From NCBI GenBank assembly GCA_963978895.1, contig OZ022246.1, positions 1,643,605 through 1,707,604 of the forward strand: a stretch of DNA of 64,000 bases, written 5' to 3'. Positions within the stretch are counted from its first letter, which is position 1. Every line of letters starts with the position of its first letter. Under the pieces are notes generated by a model. It was given only the letters and a program-made list of their open reading frames with translations. It made no database searches and was not told the origin of the DNA. A program made the translations under genes and the position numbers. Source of the stretch: Erpobdella octoculata (lineage: Eukaryota > Annelida > Clitellata > Hirudinida > Erpobdellidae). Shown here one piece after another: positions 36,701 through 47,607 of this stretch.

Positions 36701-38206
36701 TAAAACTTTGAAAATCTAAAACAAATTCACTTTTAAGAATTTGAAGAAGCAAAAAAACTCGAACAATCAAAAAATCCTACCGGTGAGAAATCCGGCGAAT
36801 AACTTATGAAAATCCACTGATATCCGGAGTCCGTCTGCTCATCGAGTCGGAACAAGATGTAGGTCGGATGGTCTTGTTTCAGCAGGGGAAGGATCATGGA
36901 GTCCCAATGTAAAATTTCAATCAAGGACGAATTACAGCTATCAGACATTTTTTAATTAGAAAATATATTTCAATAAATTATGCAAATCATCACAAAATAT
37001 TTCAATAAATTATTCAAATCATCACAAAATATTTTAATAAATTATGCAAATCATCACGAAATATTTTAATAATCACTCAAAATTGAAATAACCATTTAAT
37101 AAATAAATCAAAATAGATATTTATTAAGTGTTTTTTACTATTAAGACTACTATTAATTGAAATACATAACATGTATGATTATTTAAATAAATCCTGAGCA
37201 ATAACCGATAAAAAAGATTCATAACAATAAAAATAATAATTAAACTGAACATTAAACAAAAATTTAAAATCGTTCTTTTCAAAAGATATCTTTATCCCAC
37301 GCCCCTTTCGGTTCTGAACTGCTTTCGAGAACAAGTTGTTCTAAAAATAAATAATTGTAAATATATAGTTATCTAATATATAAAATTGAATTAATTAATT
37401 AATTCAATTAATTAATTAATTAATTTTCAATTAATATATTGGCATCAAATTTAAACACCTGTATCTATTTTATTGAAATAAATTACACTTGAGAAGTATG
37501 GCAAAAAGGTGGTTTGTTTACTTTTCGAGAAAATCTGCAGACTGATTGGCATTTTATGACAAAAAACCCAAAAAGCAGCACATGTCATCCCGGCAAGTAT
37601 TACAAATAACTAGGTAATTTCCTTAACTTATAATAACTAAAAAACTAACCGTTTTTGATTCCTACTTGTATGAGACGAACACTGCCATCCTTGGAAGCAG
37701 CGAAAAACGATTTCAAGTCATCACATGCTAGGAGTAATTCAAATAAACTATTTTACACTTATTTGTATTTTTGTATTGAAGTAACTTTATGTCTTCTAAC
37801 AGAAATTAAATTCATAAAGATAATCTACTAGCTAGCATAACGTCCTGAGCTGATTTTGGTAGAAAATAGCTTTACTTCTACACCAAAGTGCTCTCTGCCT
37901 TGTACAGCTAAGCTAAATATTTCAAAAATACAAACAGTAGTTACATTATAAACCTTGAAAAAAAGAGTAGGGAACAGGGGTATAAAAAAAATAATAAATT
38001 TTGGATTATTCATTGAAATTAAATTTGTATACTACACAGTCTATAATTATATTATAATTCTATAAGACTTATTATAAATAAGACAGGTGTAGTAGAGAGA
38101 AAAACTCAGGACAGGACGCTATACTGCGGCTAAGACTTGCTAAATGCTAAGGAGATTGCTCATCTAATTAAACAACAATACCTTTTATTCCAGCTTGATG
38201 AGACAT
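33785..38206 (-). CDS. TWF1: Twinfilin (two-ADF-H-domain actin-binding protein)
   Basis: Twinfilin binds ADP-actin monomers and caps barbed ends through two ADF-homology domains. Minus-strand exons in coding order: 38182-38206, 37650-37727, 37290-37340, 36781-36908, 36395-36490, 35868-35972, 35361-35486, 34506-34656, 34249-34370, 33785-33937; total 344 aa (human TWF1 350). The start MSHQAGIK matches the family N-terminus. ADF-H 1 covers about residues 5-140 (VLPLL-like [49 protein letters not shown]). ADF-H 2 covers about 175-310 ([48 protein letters not shown]). The C-terminal tail ...[12 protein letters not shown]...[11 protein letters not shown] is the conserved basic region that binds capping protein and lipid in known twinfilins. 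The intron between the third and fourth coding exons has AT-AC ends and U12-type signals. The last stretch past the ADF-H domain is slightly shorter than in vertebrates. Confidence 0.95.
33972..34163 (-). mobile_element. tRNA-derived SINE, family A (copy 1)
   Basis: On the minus strand it opens with ggtgctaggttagctgagtt, containing a pol III A box (TTAGCTGAGTTGG, plus positions 34139-34151). A B box follows (GGTTCGACTCG, plus 34096-34106). The body ends in agcgctatataaatt at about 33975-33986. A second copy of the tRNA-related head lies at about 61560-61708. This copy is within the last intron of twinfilin. Confidence 0.75.
34950..35230. repeat. GACAGATA/GATAGACAGA-rich minisatellite
   Basis: Diverged tandem units of gacagatagacagagttaca and agacaaagaaacaaactga, up to about 40 bp long, in a twinfilin intron. 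The Leu/Ser/Cys-rich minus-strand frames across it are repeat products. Confidence 0.85.
35994..36120. repeat. 21-bp tandem repeat (about six copies)
   Basis: Units of gaatggatgaagacaattta with small changes, in a twinfilin intron. Confidence 0.85.
36909..37289 (-). other. AT-AC (U12-type) intron in twinfilin, 381 bp
   Basis: Read on the minus strand, the exon ends ...GATAAAG and the intron begins ATATCTTTT, one base from the U12 consensus ATATCCTTT. It ends TCCTTGAT-TGAAATTTTAC, a perfect fit to the U12 branch motif TCCTTRAY placed 11-12 bases before a terminal AC. Joining there restores [13 protein letters not shown], the conserved twinfilin sequence. I found no GT-AG pair that keeps this reading; the frame past the donor soon hits TGA. 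Confidence 0.9.
36968..37065. repeat. 32-bp tandem repeat inside the AT-AC intron
   Basis: About three copies of a unit containing caataaattatgcaaatcat followed by cacaaaatattt lie 60 bases from the acceptor end of the U12-type intron. Confidence 0.8.
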
Positions 38207-38921
38207 AGTTGACTAATTAATTAAATTGAATAGCCACGATTTACTAAATAAACGACAGACAAAAAAACTGTCAAAACTTGGACTTTTAGCTTGCTTAGCA
38301 GGTTCCTCAAATATTAAGAAAATACAATAGTTGCAATAACGTAAAAAATTAAACAATAATATTCAATAATAAATATAAAAATTTGTTCAAATTTTCAATA
38401 GATAAATATAACTATCGCTGACAAACAGATAGACCTCCGGACGACACGGAAGAGATCGATTGAACACCTCCTATGTTTACAATTTACCACACGGCGAATA
38501 CGGTTGTGCCGTACCGGACTCGTCCAAAAAATGCGTTTATAAAAATATTAAACGTTAAAATAATATTTTTTGATCACACAATACGAAAGTCAATTTTGTG
38601 AGTAAGAAATATAAATACTTCCGCTATGGAAAAATTCGCTTAACCTGTTTTCAACCTCTTCTGATGTCTCTGGTCTGCTACACGTAGGTAAGTCAGCAGC
38701 TACATTCGGGATTTTTGCGACTAAGTTAACCAAATGCTGCAGAGAACATAAGATCCTTACTTAACATATCATATATACAGCAACGAATCCGGATGTATAT
38801 ATACCAGGTATGCACAGTGGCTTCTATCCCCCCCAAGTGGCCGGGCTCAATTTCCCCCCTAAGTAGCTAAGCTTTCCCCCCCTCCTCCAAGTTGCGACCG
38901 CCATTATTTTTAGTATTTCAC

Positions 38922-39047
<126 letters not shown>

Positions 39048-39533
39048 GAAATACATATAGTTTGAGTTTTAACACACTTTTTTGTTCTTTCTATACACAT
39101 TTTCCTCAACAATTCGTCTAATTTCGGTATAATACCCAAACACAGAAAAACAACACACGTTAATATTGAAAAAATCATTTAAAACTATCAATCAAAATCT
39201 ATATTTATTTAATTAAAAGTTTCTTTAGCGGTTTTGATGTTGCAGCAAATCTATCAATGATTTTATCTACAGGAATGTTTTCCAAAATATCTTTTTCTGA
39301 GGCAAGTATTAATAATGAAGAGAACCAATCATCCAACATTGAGGTCCTCAACAATTTTAATGGTTATATAAACGTCCGGGGAACGAACATTATCCGCCGG
39401 ACATTCCCCATGTGAAAATTTGCAAAATATAATAAGAACTACTAGACTAAATTTTTAACTATTAACTATAATTATCAGTATAAAATAGTTTTAATGGAAT
39501 TTCCGAGATGGAATGGAATGGAAAATGTCCTAC

Positions 39534-40230
39534 ATTCAATACGGCTGTATATGTATGTATGTATATATGTTTGTGTAAATGCTAAAACTTTTCGTAACTC
39601 TGTAAGTTGGCGCAGAAATCGCAAAACCACAAAAATATGTGTTGATGTTTAAAAATCCGTCTCAATTGCTCAAAATTATTTCTTTTACAATGATAAGGTA
39701 AGCTAACCTAGTAACTTGAAAGCGTGACGCTTTCGACAATGCTCCATCCATTTATCAGATCGAACCAGGTTCCCGCAGGCTAACTCGCAACAACGTAACT
39801 TAAACTTGAATTTTTCTCGCGGCATACTCTTTTCTTTAAAAAAGTAAACAAATTGTGAACATGAAGGAGTCAAAAAGAGTCAAGTTTATTTTATATAGCC
39901 GTCATCAGCCGTAGAACTTATTAGAATTCATGGGCTTCAGCATAAATTATGTTCCATGTCTATTCGGTTGCGGCTACATCGTGAAGCGTATTAGATGAGC
40001 TATATGAAAGATAAGATGGACATTAAATGTTAATTAACGAATCTCGAGTCAACGTTGAGAAGCCACACGACGTCTCACGACTCTCACGTCGTTTAGATAT
40101 ATTCTTTAGGTTCAATCGAAATTTCGAAATGGATGGATTTTTAAACTTTTTTCCTTACCCCCTTTTATTTTTTTCTTCCCCCCCTGTTTTTTGCCGGGCG
40201 AAGCTGCGCCCGGCTGTATAAGGATAGAAG
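39534..40230 (+). mobile_element. Possible non-autonomous Helitron-like element
   Basis: Near the right end is a perfect hairpin, gccgggcg-aagctg-cgcccggc (about 40192-40213), with a GAAG-type loop typical of Helitron 3' hairpins. The left part (from about tcaatacggctgtatatg at 39536) has the T-rich, degenerate style of Helitron 5' ends, and cggctgtata occurs at both ends. A proper CTRR terminus is not seen and there is no Rep/helicase frame. Confidence 0.3.
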
Positions 40231-40547
40231 CCACTGGGTATGCATCTCCCACCAGATTATCGTATTCGCAAGTATTTTTCCAAATAGTTTTCAAAGATTT
40301 TCCCACTTCCTCCCAAAAACTGATGTCAATTTTACTCTCAACTAATTTCCAATAACCAAAATAAAAAAAAAAAGTAATACATTTCCCCACCGAAAATTCC
40401 TGGATCCGCTTCTGCATCTTCTCAAAAGTTTAGACTTTTCCCACAGTCTCTCTGTTACACTAAACTTCGCCTCGTGTTTCGATTGTTGAAAGATTTATTT
40501 TTTTAATTTAAATGGGGAAATGTTTTTAATCCACTGAATATGTTCTA

Positions 40548-40700
40548 TTTTATAATAGTTTATAGTCATTAACACCAGGTGTTTTAAGACTGAAATAGCC
40601 GTGTGTAGGATAAGCACCCGAGTGGATCAAAACTCGATCCTTTTAACTGTACATCCTCCTTGATCCAGGTTTTTGGGACTGGTTTGCAATTAGCAAGGTG
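40548..40700 (-). mobile_element. SINE-like element, inverse copy of the 45-bp tail family
   Basis: The reverse complement ends tcagtcttaaaacacctggt, gttaatgactataaactatt, ataaaa, nearly identical to 33140-33180. Upstream in element sense is ggatcgagttttgatccac, which loosely resembles a pol III B box. Boundaries are uncertain. Confidence 0.55.
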
Positions 40701-40864
40701 GAGTTACTGAATGTGTTTTATTTTAAATGGCTCAACACGTAGGTTTGAGAATGTTGACCAGAATACAAAACATAAAATAGACATATATATGATGAAGAAA
40801 CAGGTTATATTAAAACTGGTTTAAAGTTCCAACATCGTAGATCGAAACAAATATTCAAGAAAAT

Positions 40865-43110
40865 TTAAACCAATCTTTCTTCTATCAAGTTCTCAACGTC
40901 ATCGGAATAGTTTTTAGTCGACGCGTTCGAGGTTAATTTACTCCGTACAATAAACTTCATTTTTAAGTTATCGTCAGCCTTGAGTCCAGATGCCGAAAGT
41001 CGATAAGACGACGACGACGACGACGATCTCCTGCCAGACCTGGTGTCAGAGTCGACAGAACTTTCTTCAACATCGACGAACTCGGAATCGAGCTCCTGAT
41101 TCATGACCAGAATTTCGGAAAGAAAAAACGAACTCCTAGACAGGTCAATTCCTTTTATCAAATGTTCAGTTTCGATTACCTCTAAGGACCTCGACATTCT
41201 ATCGAAACTACTCTTCGTGTACACTTCCTGGCCACTCAACCAGCGCTGAAACTTCGACAAATACGACAGTAGAATTTCTATGTCTTTCTCGGCACACTCA
41301 TCGACTGTCAGACCAGTCGGTAATCCATTCTCGTGATCCGCCTCGCTGGTATCCATCTTGAAGCGAACTGTCTTTTTCGGTTTTTCGCCATTTTGTTTTT
41401 GTACTTTCGAAGTGGTAGCCTGCTCGCGGTCTTCGTAGTGGAGCAACTCTAAAACATGGCTGCCGTTTTTGAGAGCGTCAATAATTTTCTTGATTTTCGA
41501 CACGTTCTTGAGCAAAAAGTTGATCAGATCTTGATGATCCCGGTTGCTTTCGTTCAATCTTGCGAGAGATAAATCCGATTGCCTCCTCGTCGTCGTCGTC
41601 ATCAGTCGTTTCTCGTCGTCTTGTTCAGAAGTGACGCGAACGATACTTCTTCTAGTGTAGTAAATAAATATTTAAAAATTTAAGTGGTCAGCAACAGTAG
41701 ATCAAAACAACTTTAAAGAATGATCAGAGGCGTAAAGTTGCCGTTTACCTGAGGGTAGGGGCGTTATTTCAGCAAAACCTTGGGGGGCTACCTCTTTTCA
41801 AGAACCACCACATTTTCAGATAAAATTTCATAAACCGAGTTTTTATTATTTCTCTCAAAAGCTGATGACCGGGGGGGGGGGTATTCAGATCTACTTTTCG
41901 AAAATATTTTTGAAACTCTTTTTTTATTCTGATGATTGGGGGTGGGTAATCGGAGCTAATTTCCAAACAAAATAGGAATCCACTCAACACTTCAAATGAT
42001 TCACTAATACATTACAAACATTACAGGAGGCTCATTTCACCGTCATAGGGGGCTATAAAAAACCACTCAAATCTGAAGCTACCACTTTACACTTCTCAGG
42101 TCATTCTTAGTGCCCCGTTTCTATCTTTTTGAGGTCCAAAATTACGTCAGAGGCCATCTCAACATTCAGAGGGGAAAATGTACCTCCTGCCCCCAATTAC
42201 CATCCCTGCCCCCAATTACCATCAATGTCCGAGGGTAAGAAAGGTAAAAATGTGGGAGATCGGGGATCAGATGCCAAAATTTTCATATTTTTTCTAAGAG
42301 CTAGTCATTTTTTTCTCCGAAAATGGCCGATAATCAATGGGAGACTGGTAGTCATAACTCAGTTTCAGATTTTTTTTCTTAAAAATGCTAAACTTTGACT
42401 TTTACGGGGGGCAAGTAATTATCTCGATAGGGGACAAGAATTTGTTCGAGTAGAGCAGTTAGCTTTGTCCTCCCCACGAACTTAACGCTTTTAAGAGGAT
42501 TAATTAAAATCTTATCATCGAATCAAACATATTACAATGTAATTACCATAACTCACAGCTGAACGAGTTGTGTCCACATTTTCTCGAGATCGGACTCAAT
42601 GTTGGGCACTTTATGGAGAGAGATGTTCTTTTGGAGACACGAACAAACTCTAGCCTGGAGATCACTCCAGTTATCCTCCACGTGGAAGCTTAAGTCGCCG
42701 CCGGATTGGTCGAGGACGAAGTAGGCGCGATGTGCGTGAAGGCGATTGAGAGAAAACAAGAAGAATTTGTCTTTGGCCGCGGACAGGTTTGCTTCGAGTT
42801 TTTTGAAGCTGTCATAAGAGACTGTTTGCGAGCCACTTCGCCACCTTCTCAAGCGCCTCATCAGAGAACGTAAAGCCTCGATCTCCTTGCTGGACTGAAT
42901 TTGATCGTTCTGACGATTCGACGACGATTTTTCCGATAGGAATTTCCCGCCCTTGATGGCGTCCTCTTTCATCGATTGCCATCTTTGTTCACACGATAAA
43001 TAACTTTCTATGAGTTTCTGAATTTGTCGCTCGCTGTCCGCAAGCTCCCTCGTGATAAGTTTTTCCGTGTAGGAAGAAGACGGAACTGAACTTTTTCTTT
43101 CCTTGTTCAT
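40865..43110 (-). CDS. Unrecognised protein with a duplicated helical, Trp-containing module
   Basis: Two minus-strand exons, 42557-43110 and 40865-41651, are joined by donor GTGAGT and acceptor ctag, giving 446 aa in one frame. I do not recognise the family. The protein has two similar halves of about 130-160 residues. The clearest match is KEIEALRSLMRRLRRWRSG (about 75-93) against KDIEILLSYLSKFQRWLSG (about 306-324), each followed after seven or eight residues by SF and a long helix. The preceding helices also align loosely (ERQIQKLIESYL / HQDLINFLLKNV). Both halves are rich in Leu, Lys, Glu and Arg without transmembrane or signal segments, suggesting helical bundles of spectrin-repeat type; this is inference. 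A basic/Ser linker (about 255-300) separates them, and a Ser-rich run (SSSSSSS) lies at about 392-398. The start ATG at 43110 follows an in-frame stop. The gene diverges from beta-catenin, whose ATG is 1.85 kb away. Confidence 0.8.
41652..42556. repeat. Intron filled with G-rich decayed mobile DNA
   Basis: The single intron of the unrecognised gene contains cagaggcgtaaagttgcc at about 41725, resembling the hAT-type end CAGAGGYGTA. It also holds two copies of the ctgatgaccggggg / ctgatgattgggggtggg motif near 41861-41882 and 41930-41950, and a direct duplication of cccccaattaccatc near 42190-42225. The same motif lies within the MITE at 6817-7014 and at about 54232-54250. Confidence 0.55.
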
Positions 43111-44963
43111 GACAATAATAACAGTTCAAAGAGATGGTAAAAACAGATTTCCTTAATTTTTAGATGTGTACGTTTTATAAATTGATTATAAACAATGAAA
43201 ATGCAAGGAAAACAACATTCGCAATAACTTAACACTTCGCAAACAAACGAAGGATTGGCGGACTCTCCACTCTCACATTAGGTGCAGGTATGCTAGTAGT
43301 TTGTAATGTAAGTGTCTGATAACCTGCCGAACGTATAAGCATTCCATAGTTGTTTACAAACACGTGTTGTTGTGTCCAGTCGTGAAACCTGGATGGAGTC
43401 CAGCAAAGAATCTATGAGTTAAATATTTAAATGGAATGTAATGAATTTAAGTGCGCCTGGGATAGAAGAAATGGCGGATCAGGGGTGAGAATAGGGGTAA
43501 TGATCACTAACCAGCAAGTACAATTAAAAATGAAAAACATGCTTTGCCAACATTTTATAAATATAATTTATACATAAGATAAGTTTTAGCCATCTATGAC
43601 TCTAAGGACGACAGCATTAAAAGCCGAAAACTGCTCATTTAACCAACTGCCATTCCTTTGCCATTGTCGTAGCTCCACCTGACAGAGATAGGCGTAGTTC
43701 TAATTTAACAAACATACAGGCACATGAAAGTGTGCATATTATTAGAGATAACCTTTCATAAATGACGGATTTTTAAAATATCATCGTAATATTATTTTGC
43801 GATTGCAGCGTCAATTAACAGCGTTACGCAACGCGAATTTATAACATACATACATACATAATACATATATCTTAAATGATATTTAGAAATTATTACGTTA
43901 TTGCCAAAAGATCAATGTGCCCCAGAGATCAAGTATCCCCCATCTCCCCTACAATACATACCTGCATCAGAAATTTTATTGATGATTATATCACCTACCT
44001 CTTATGTTGTTAGTGTACAACTTTAAAATAAGTGATCGTATAAACATACATCACAAAAATTTTATTTTTCTAAAATTTAAACTATACGAAGTTACAAATA
44101 TAAATTTACGCTTTTAGGCGAGGTGAAATTATTATCAATAATTTTGTTTACTGCACAGGTCTATAATTAATTATAATAAATACACAGGAGCTTGAGGGAG
44201 TTTGCTTTTAACGAGAAAACAGGTAAAATTAGATTGTTTTGTTTGACGAATTTGTCTTTATTTCATTTCTATTGTATTATAATTGATGATTTAAAAACTT
44301 GGTTGTTTAAATTTCATAATTGTCACGGTTCGCTTGTTTTTTCGAGTCTTTCGTTTTTGAACAGGTGTGATATGTGAATTGATTTGAATGATTGAATAAA
44401 AATACCGAAGTTCTTGATTCGCCATTAAAATTTAATTGTTTTGGCATTATTCAAGCTGGCTGTATTTTCCACGAATTTTTATAAATAAAATTCTCATGAC
44501 TCTTCTTATATAGTTTTATAATGCTATGATTATTAAAATAAAATAACGAAAATAGCTACAAAATTTGAATATTACCTTAGCTTAGCTGTAACTTTTTAGT
44601 GGCTTAGCTTGTAGTTTATATTTATAATAATTGTATTTACTTTAGCTAGTTGAGTAGATTTTCTTAAAAAGATTTTTATAAACATTTCAAAACATATTTG
44701 ATTCTTTAAAATTCTATTTAAACAAATTTAGGACTGTTGTTTTGGCTTTCTGAAATTTTTATTAAGAATTAACTATAGTTTAATTGCAGAATTCACTATA
44801 GTTTTCCATATAAAATTATAACATCAAATTTAAGCTCTGGCATGTTAGAATTATCTGGCCTATATTAATGATTGATAAATTATTTTAAATTTAATCAGTC
44901 TGTCTTGACGACATCTTATAAAATGACAATTTTTTGTTTTGATTTGCTCAGTAACTTACAGTA
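43111..44963. other. Divergent intergenic spacer between the unrecognised gene and beta-catenin
   Basis: This 1.85-kb AT-rich spacer should hold promoters for both genes and any upstream exon of beta-catenin. I searched by eye for a coding stretch with a DSGxxS-type phosphodegron and found none. The acceptor-like tcag and ttacag at 44948-44961 suggest that beta-catenin has an upstream 5' exon. Confidence 0.55.
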
Positions 44964-47561
44964 ATGGAAAGATACATAAGCGTTCCGAGCCATAACATGG
45001 ACTACAACGGAGGTTACACGCAAGAACAAATTAACGGTACGATTTAAATATAACTTTACATCCCTGTTTTAAATTATTTGAAATTGTAAACAGAAAAACT
45101 ATTTGTGCTTTTTATGAGATGACATCAAGTAGATTGATTATCCGTGTAAACAAAACACCAATTATATTAGGGTGCAAGTTCATGGGTAGATAGTAATATT
45201 AAATTACGGGTAGTAATATTAATTATGGGTAGAAATAATATTAAAAAAAAGCCTGTAAACATTTTTTTACATTATATCAACAGACATGAATCTGCAGCTG
45301 AATCAGACGAGGTCGCAGAGGGTGAGGGCGGCCATGTTCCCCGAAACAATGGACGAGGAGTTCCAGGGCCCTCTGACCCAAGTGCACCCGGGTCAGATGA
45401 CGGCCGTGCAGAGGCTGGCCGAGCCATCACAGATGCTCAAACACGCCGTCATCAATCTAATAAACTACCAGGTGCTCGACCGAATTTTAGTTTTGAGTTG
45501 CCCTCAATTAAATTTACGTGTATTTTATTTATTGCCGATATTTATTTCTTTATTTTGTATAACATTAAGTGAGTTGTATCGTATCAGTGATTTTTTTGCG
45601 GCCCGGCCATTTCAGAGGCCAAATTTTCAGAGCGACCCATCTAATTTGGGCTCGGCCCATTTTAGAGGCCTAAAATTTTTATACTTGGCACACAAATTTT
45701 TTCCCAACTTGTCTTAAAACCCAGCCTGTTTGTAAACCCTAAAACCAATTCCCGACCCCATGCAGTACTCTGTTACATATTGCCAGATGCCACTCATGAG
45801 TACTCATGACATCACATACATGTGATATTATATTGATTTTTCTAATCCACAAACTATTCATATGGCTCTATTATTTTTCCACTCGGAAAAACGAGATTTA
45901 TTTCACGAATATTCGGGTTTCAGGAAGATGCTGACGTCGCCGTGAGAGCCATTCCTGAACTGATTGCCATACTTAATGATGAAGATCAGGTCTGTTGTTC
46001 AACACATAGTAATACACATGGTTAAGCACATAGTAACACACATAGTTAAGCACATAGTAACATGCATTGTTAAGTAACACATGTAGTAACACACATTGTA
46101 ACACACAGTAGCATCTACAGCAACACACATAGTTTAGCAGTTTTTAAGCATCTCATCTAGTCATAGTTTATTTGTTTAATTTTTAAACTTATTTCAAAAT
46201 TCGCCACGTTTAAAATTCATTCCTCGCAAATTCCACCCCCCGGGCAGGCGGTCGTGGGGCAGGCGGCCATGATGATCTACCAGCTGTCTAAAAAGGAGGC
46301 GAGCCGGCACGCCCTCCTCGACTCCCCGCAGATGATCGCCTCGATCATCAACGCCCTCAACAAGACCTCGGACCCGAACACCACGGCCTACCTGGCCGGG
46401 GCCATGCAGAACCTGTCCAGGCACGCCCAGGGCTTGCTCTTCATTTTCAAGTCGGGAGGAATCCCGGCCCTCGTCCGTCTTCTCAGGTTGTTAATTTATT
46501 CGAGTAAACAAATCGAGTGATTCGTGGTGTTAATTTATTCGAGTAAACAAATCGAGTGATTCGTGGTGTTAATTTATTCGAGTAAACAAATCGAGTGATT
46601 CGTGTGATGTCTGATAACCAAAAATTATCTTCACGATAGTGATGATGATGATGGTGGTGGTGATGATGATAGCGATGATGATGATGGTTATGATGATGGT
46701 GGTGATGATGATGATCAAGGGTGATTACGACACCATTGATGATAATAATTATAATAATAACGTCAGCATGATTAATCGCATCCTATCGCGTTCGTCCTTC
46801 AGCTCACCGATAGAATCGGTCCTGTTCTTTGCCATCACGACGCTGCACAACCTTCTGCTCCACCAGGAAGGCGCCAAACTGGCCGTTCACTCGGCGGGAG
46901 GACTCCAGAAAATGGTTCTTCTGCTTTCGTACAACTCGCCCAAATTCCTCGCCATCACGACCGACTGCCTTCAGATCCTCGCGTACGGCAACCAGGAGTG
47001 CAAGGTCGGAAATCCGTTGTTTTTGTAATCGGTCGAGGTGTTATGATGATATTTTAAAAATTCTGTCATTTTTAGTTAATTTTTAATTAATCATGAATTT
47101 TATTTGTGATTATATTGTATGATAAAGGTATTGATATTATTTGTGTTTATATTGTACGATAAAGGTATTGATATTATTTGTGTTTATATTATATATTCAA
47201 TTTATTTATTTATTTAACAACACTTGCTTGATAACTTTTAAGAGTGCTGTAGTATAACTGTAGGGTCTTCAAATTGTACCTATGTGTTAGAAAACTCAAA
47301 ACATTGCATAACTCCTTCGAGCGAGGGCTTCAGTCGGTTCATCTTAGCTTTCCATCCGCTTCATGAGTACTAGAGTGTTCCGGCCGGCTGGGGGGGGGGA
47401 AGATCAAGCGAGACTCTGATTATGGCTGCTGATATCCTAGTTGGCTATTGGTCTTGAAATCGATTGATTTTTTTTCCATCTGCTCAAAGAGCCTGTCGTG
47501 CAGTATAATTGTCAGACTAAACCATAACTTCATTTTAATTAATTAATATTCATGACGTTCC

Positions 47562-47607
<46 letters not shown>

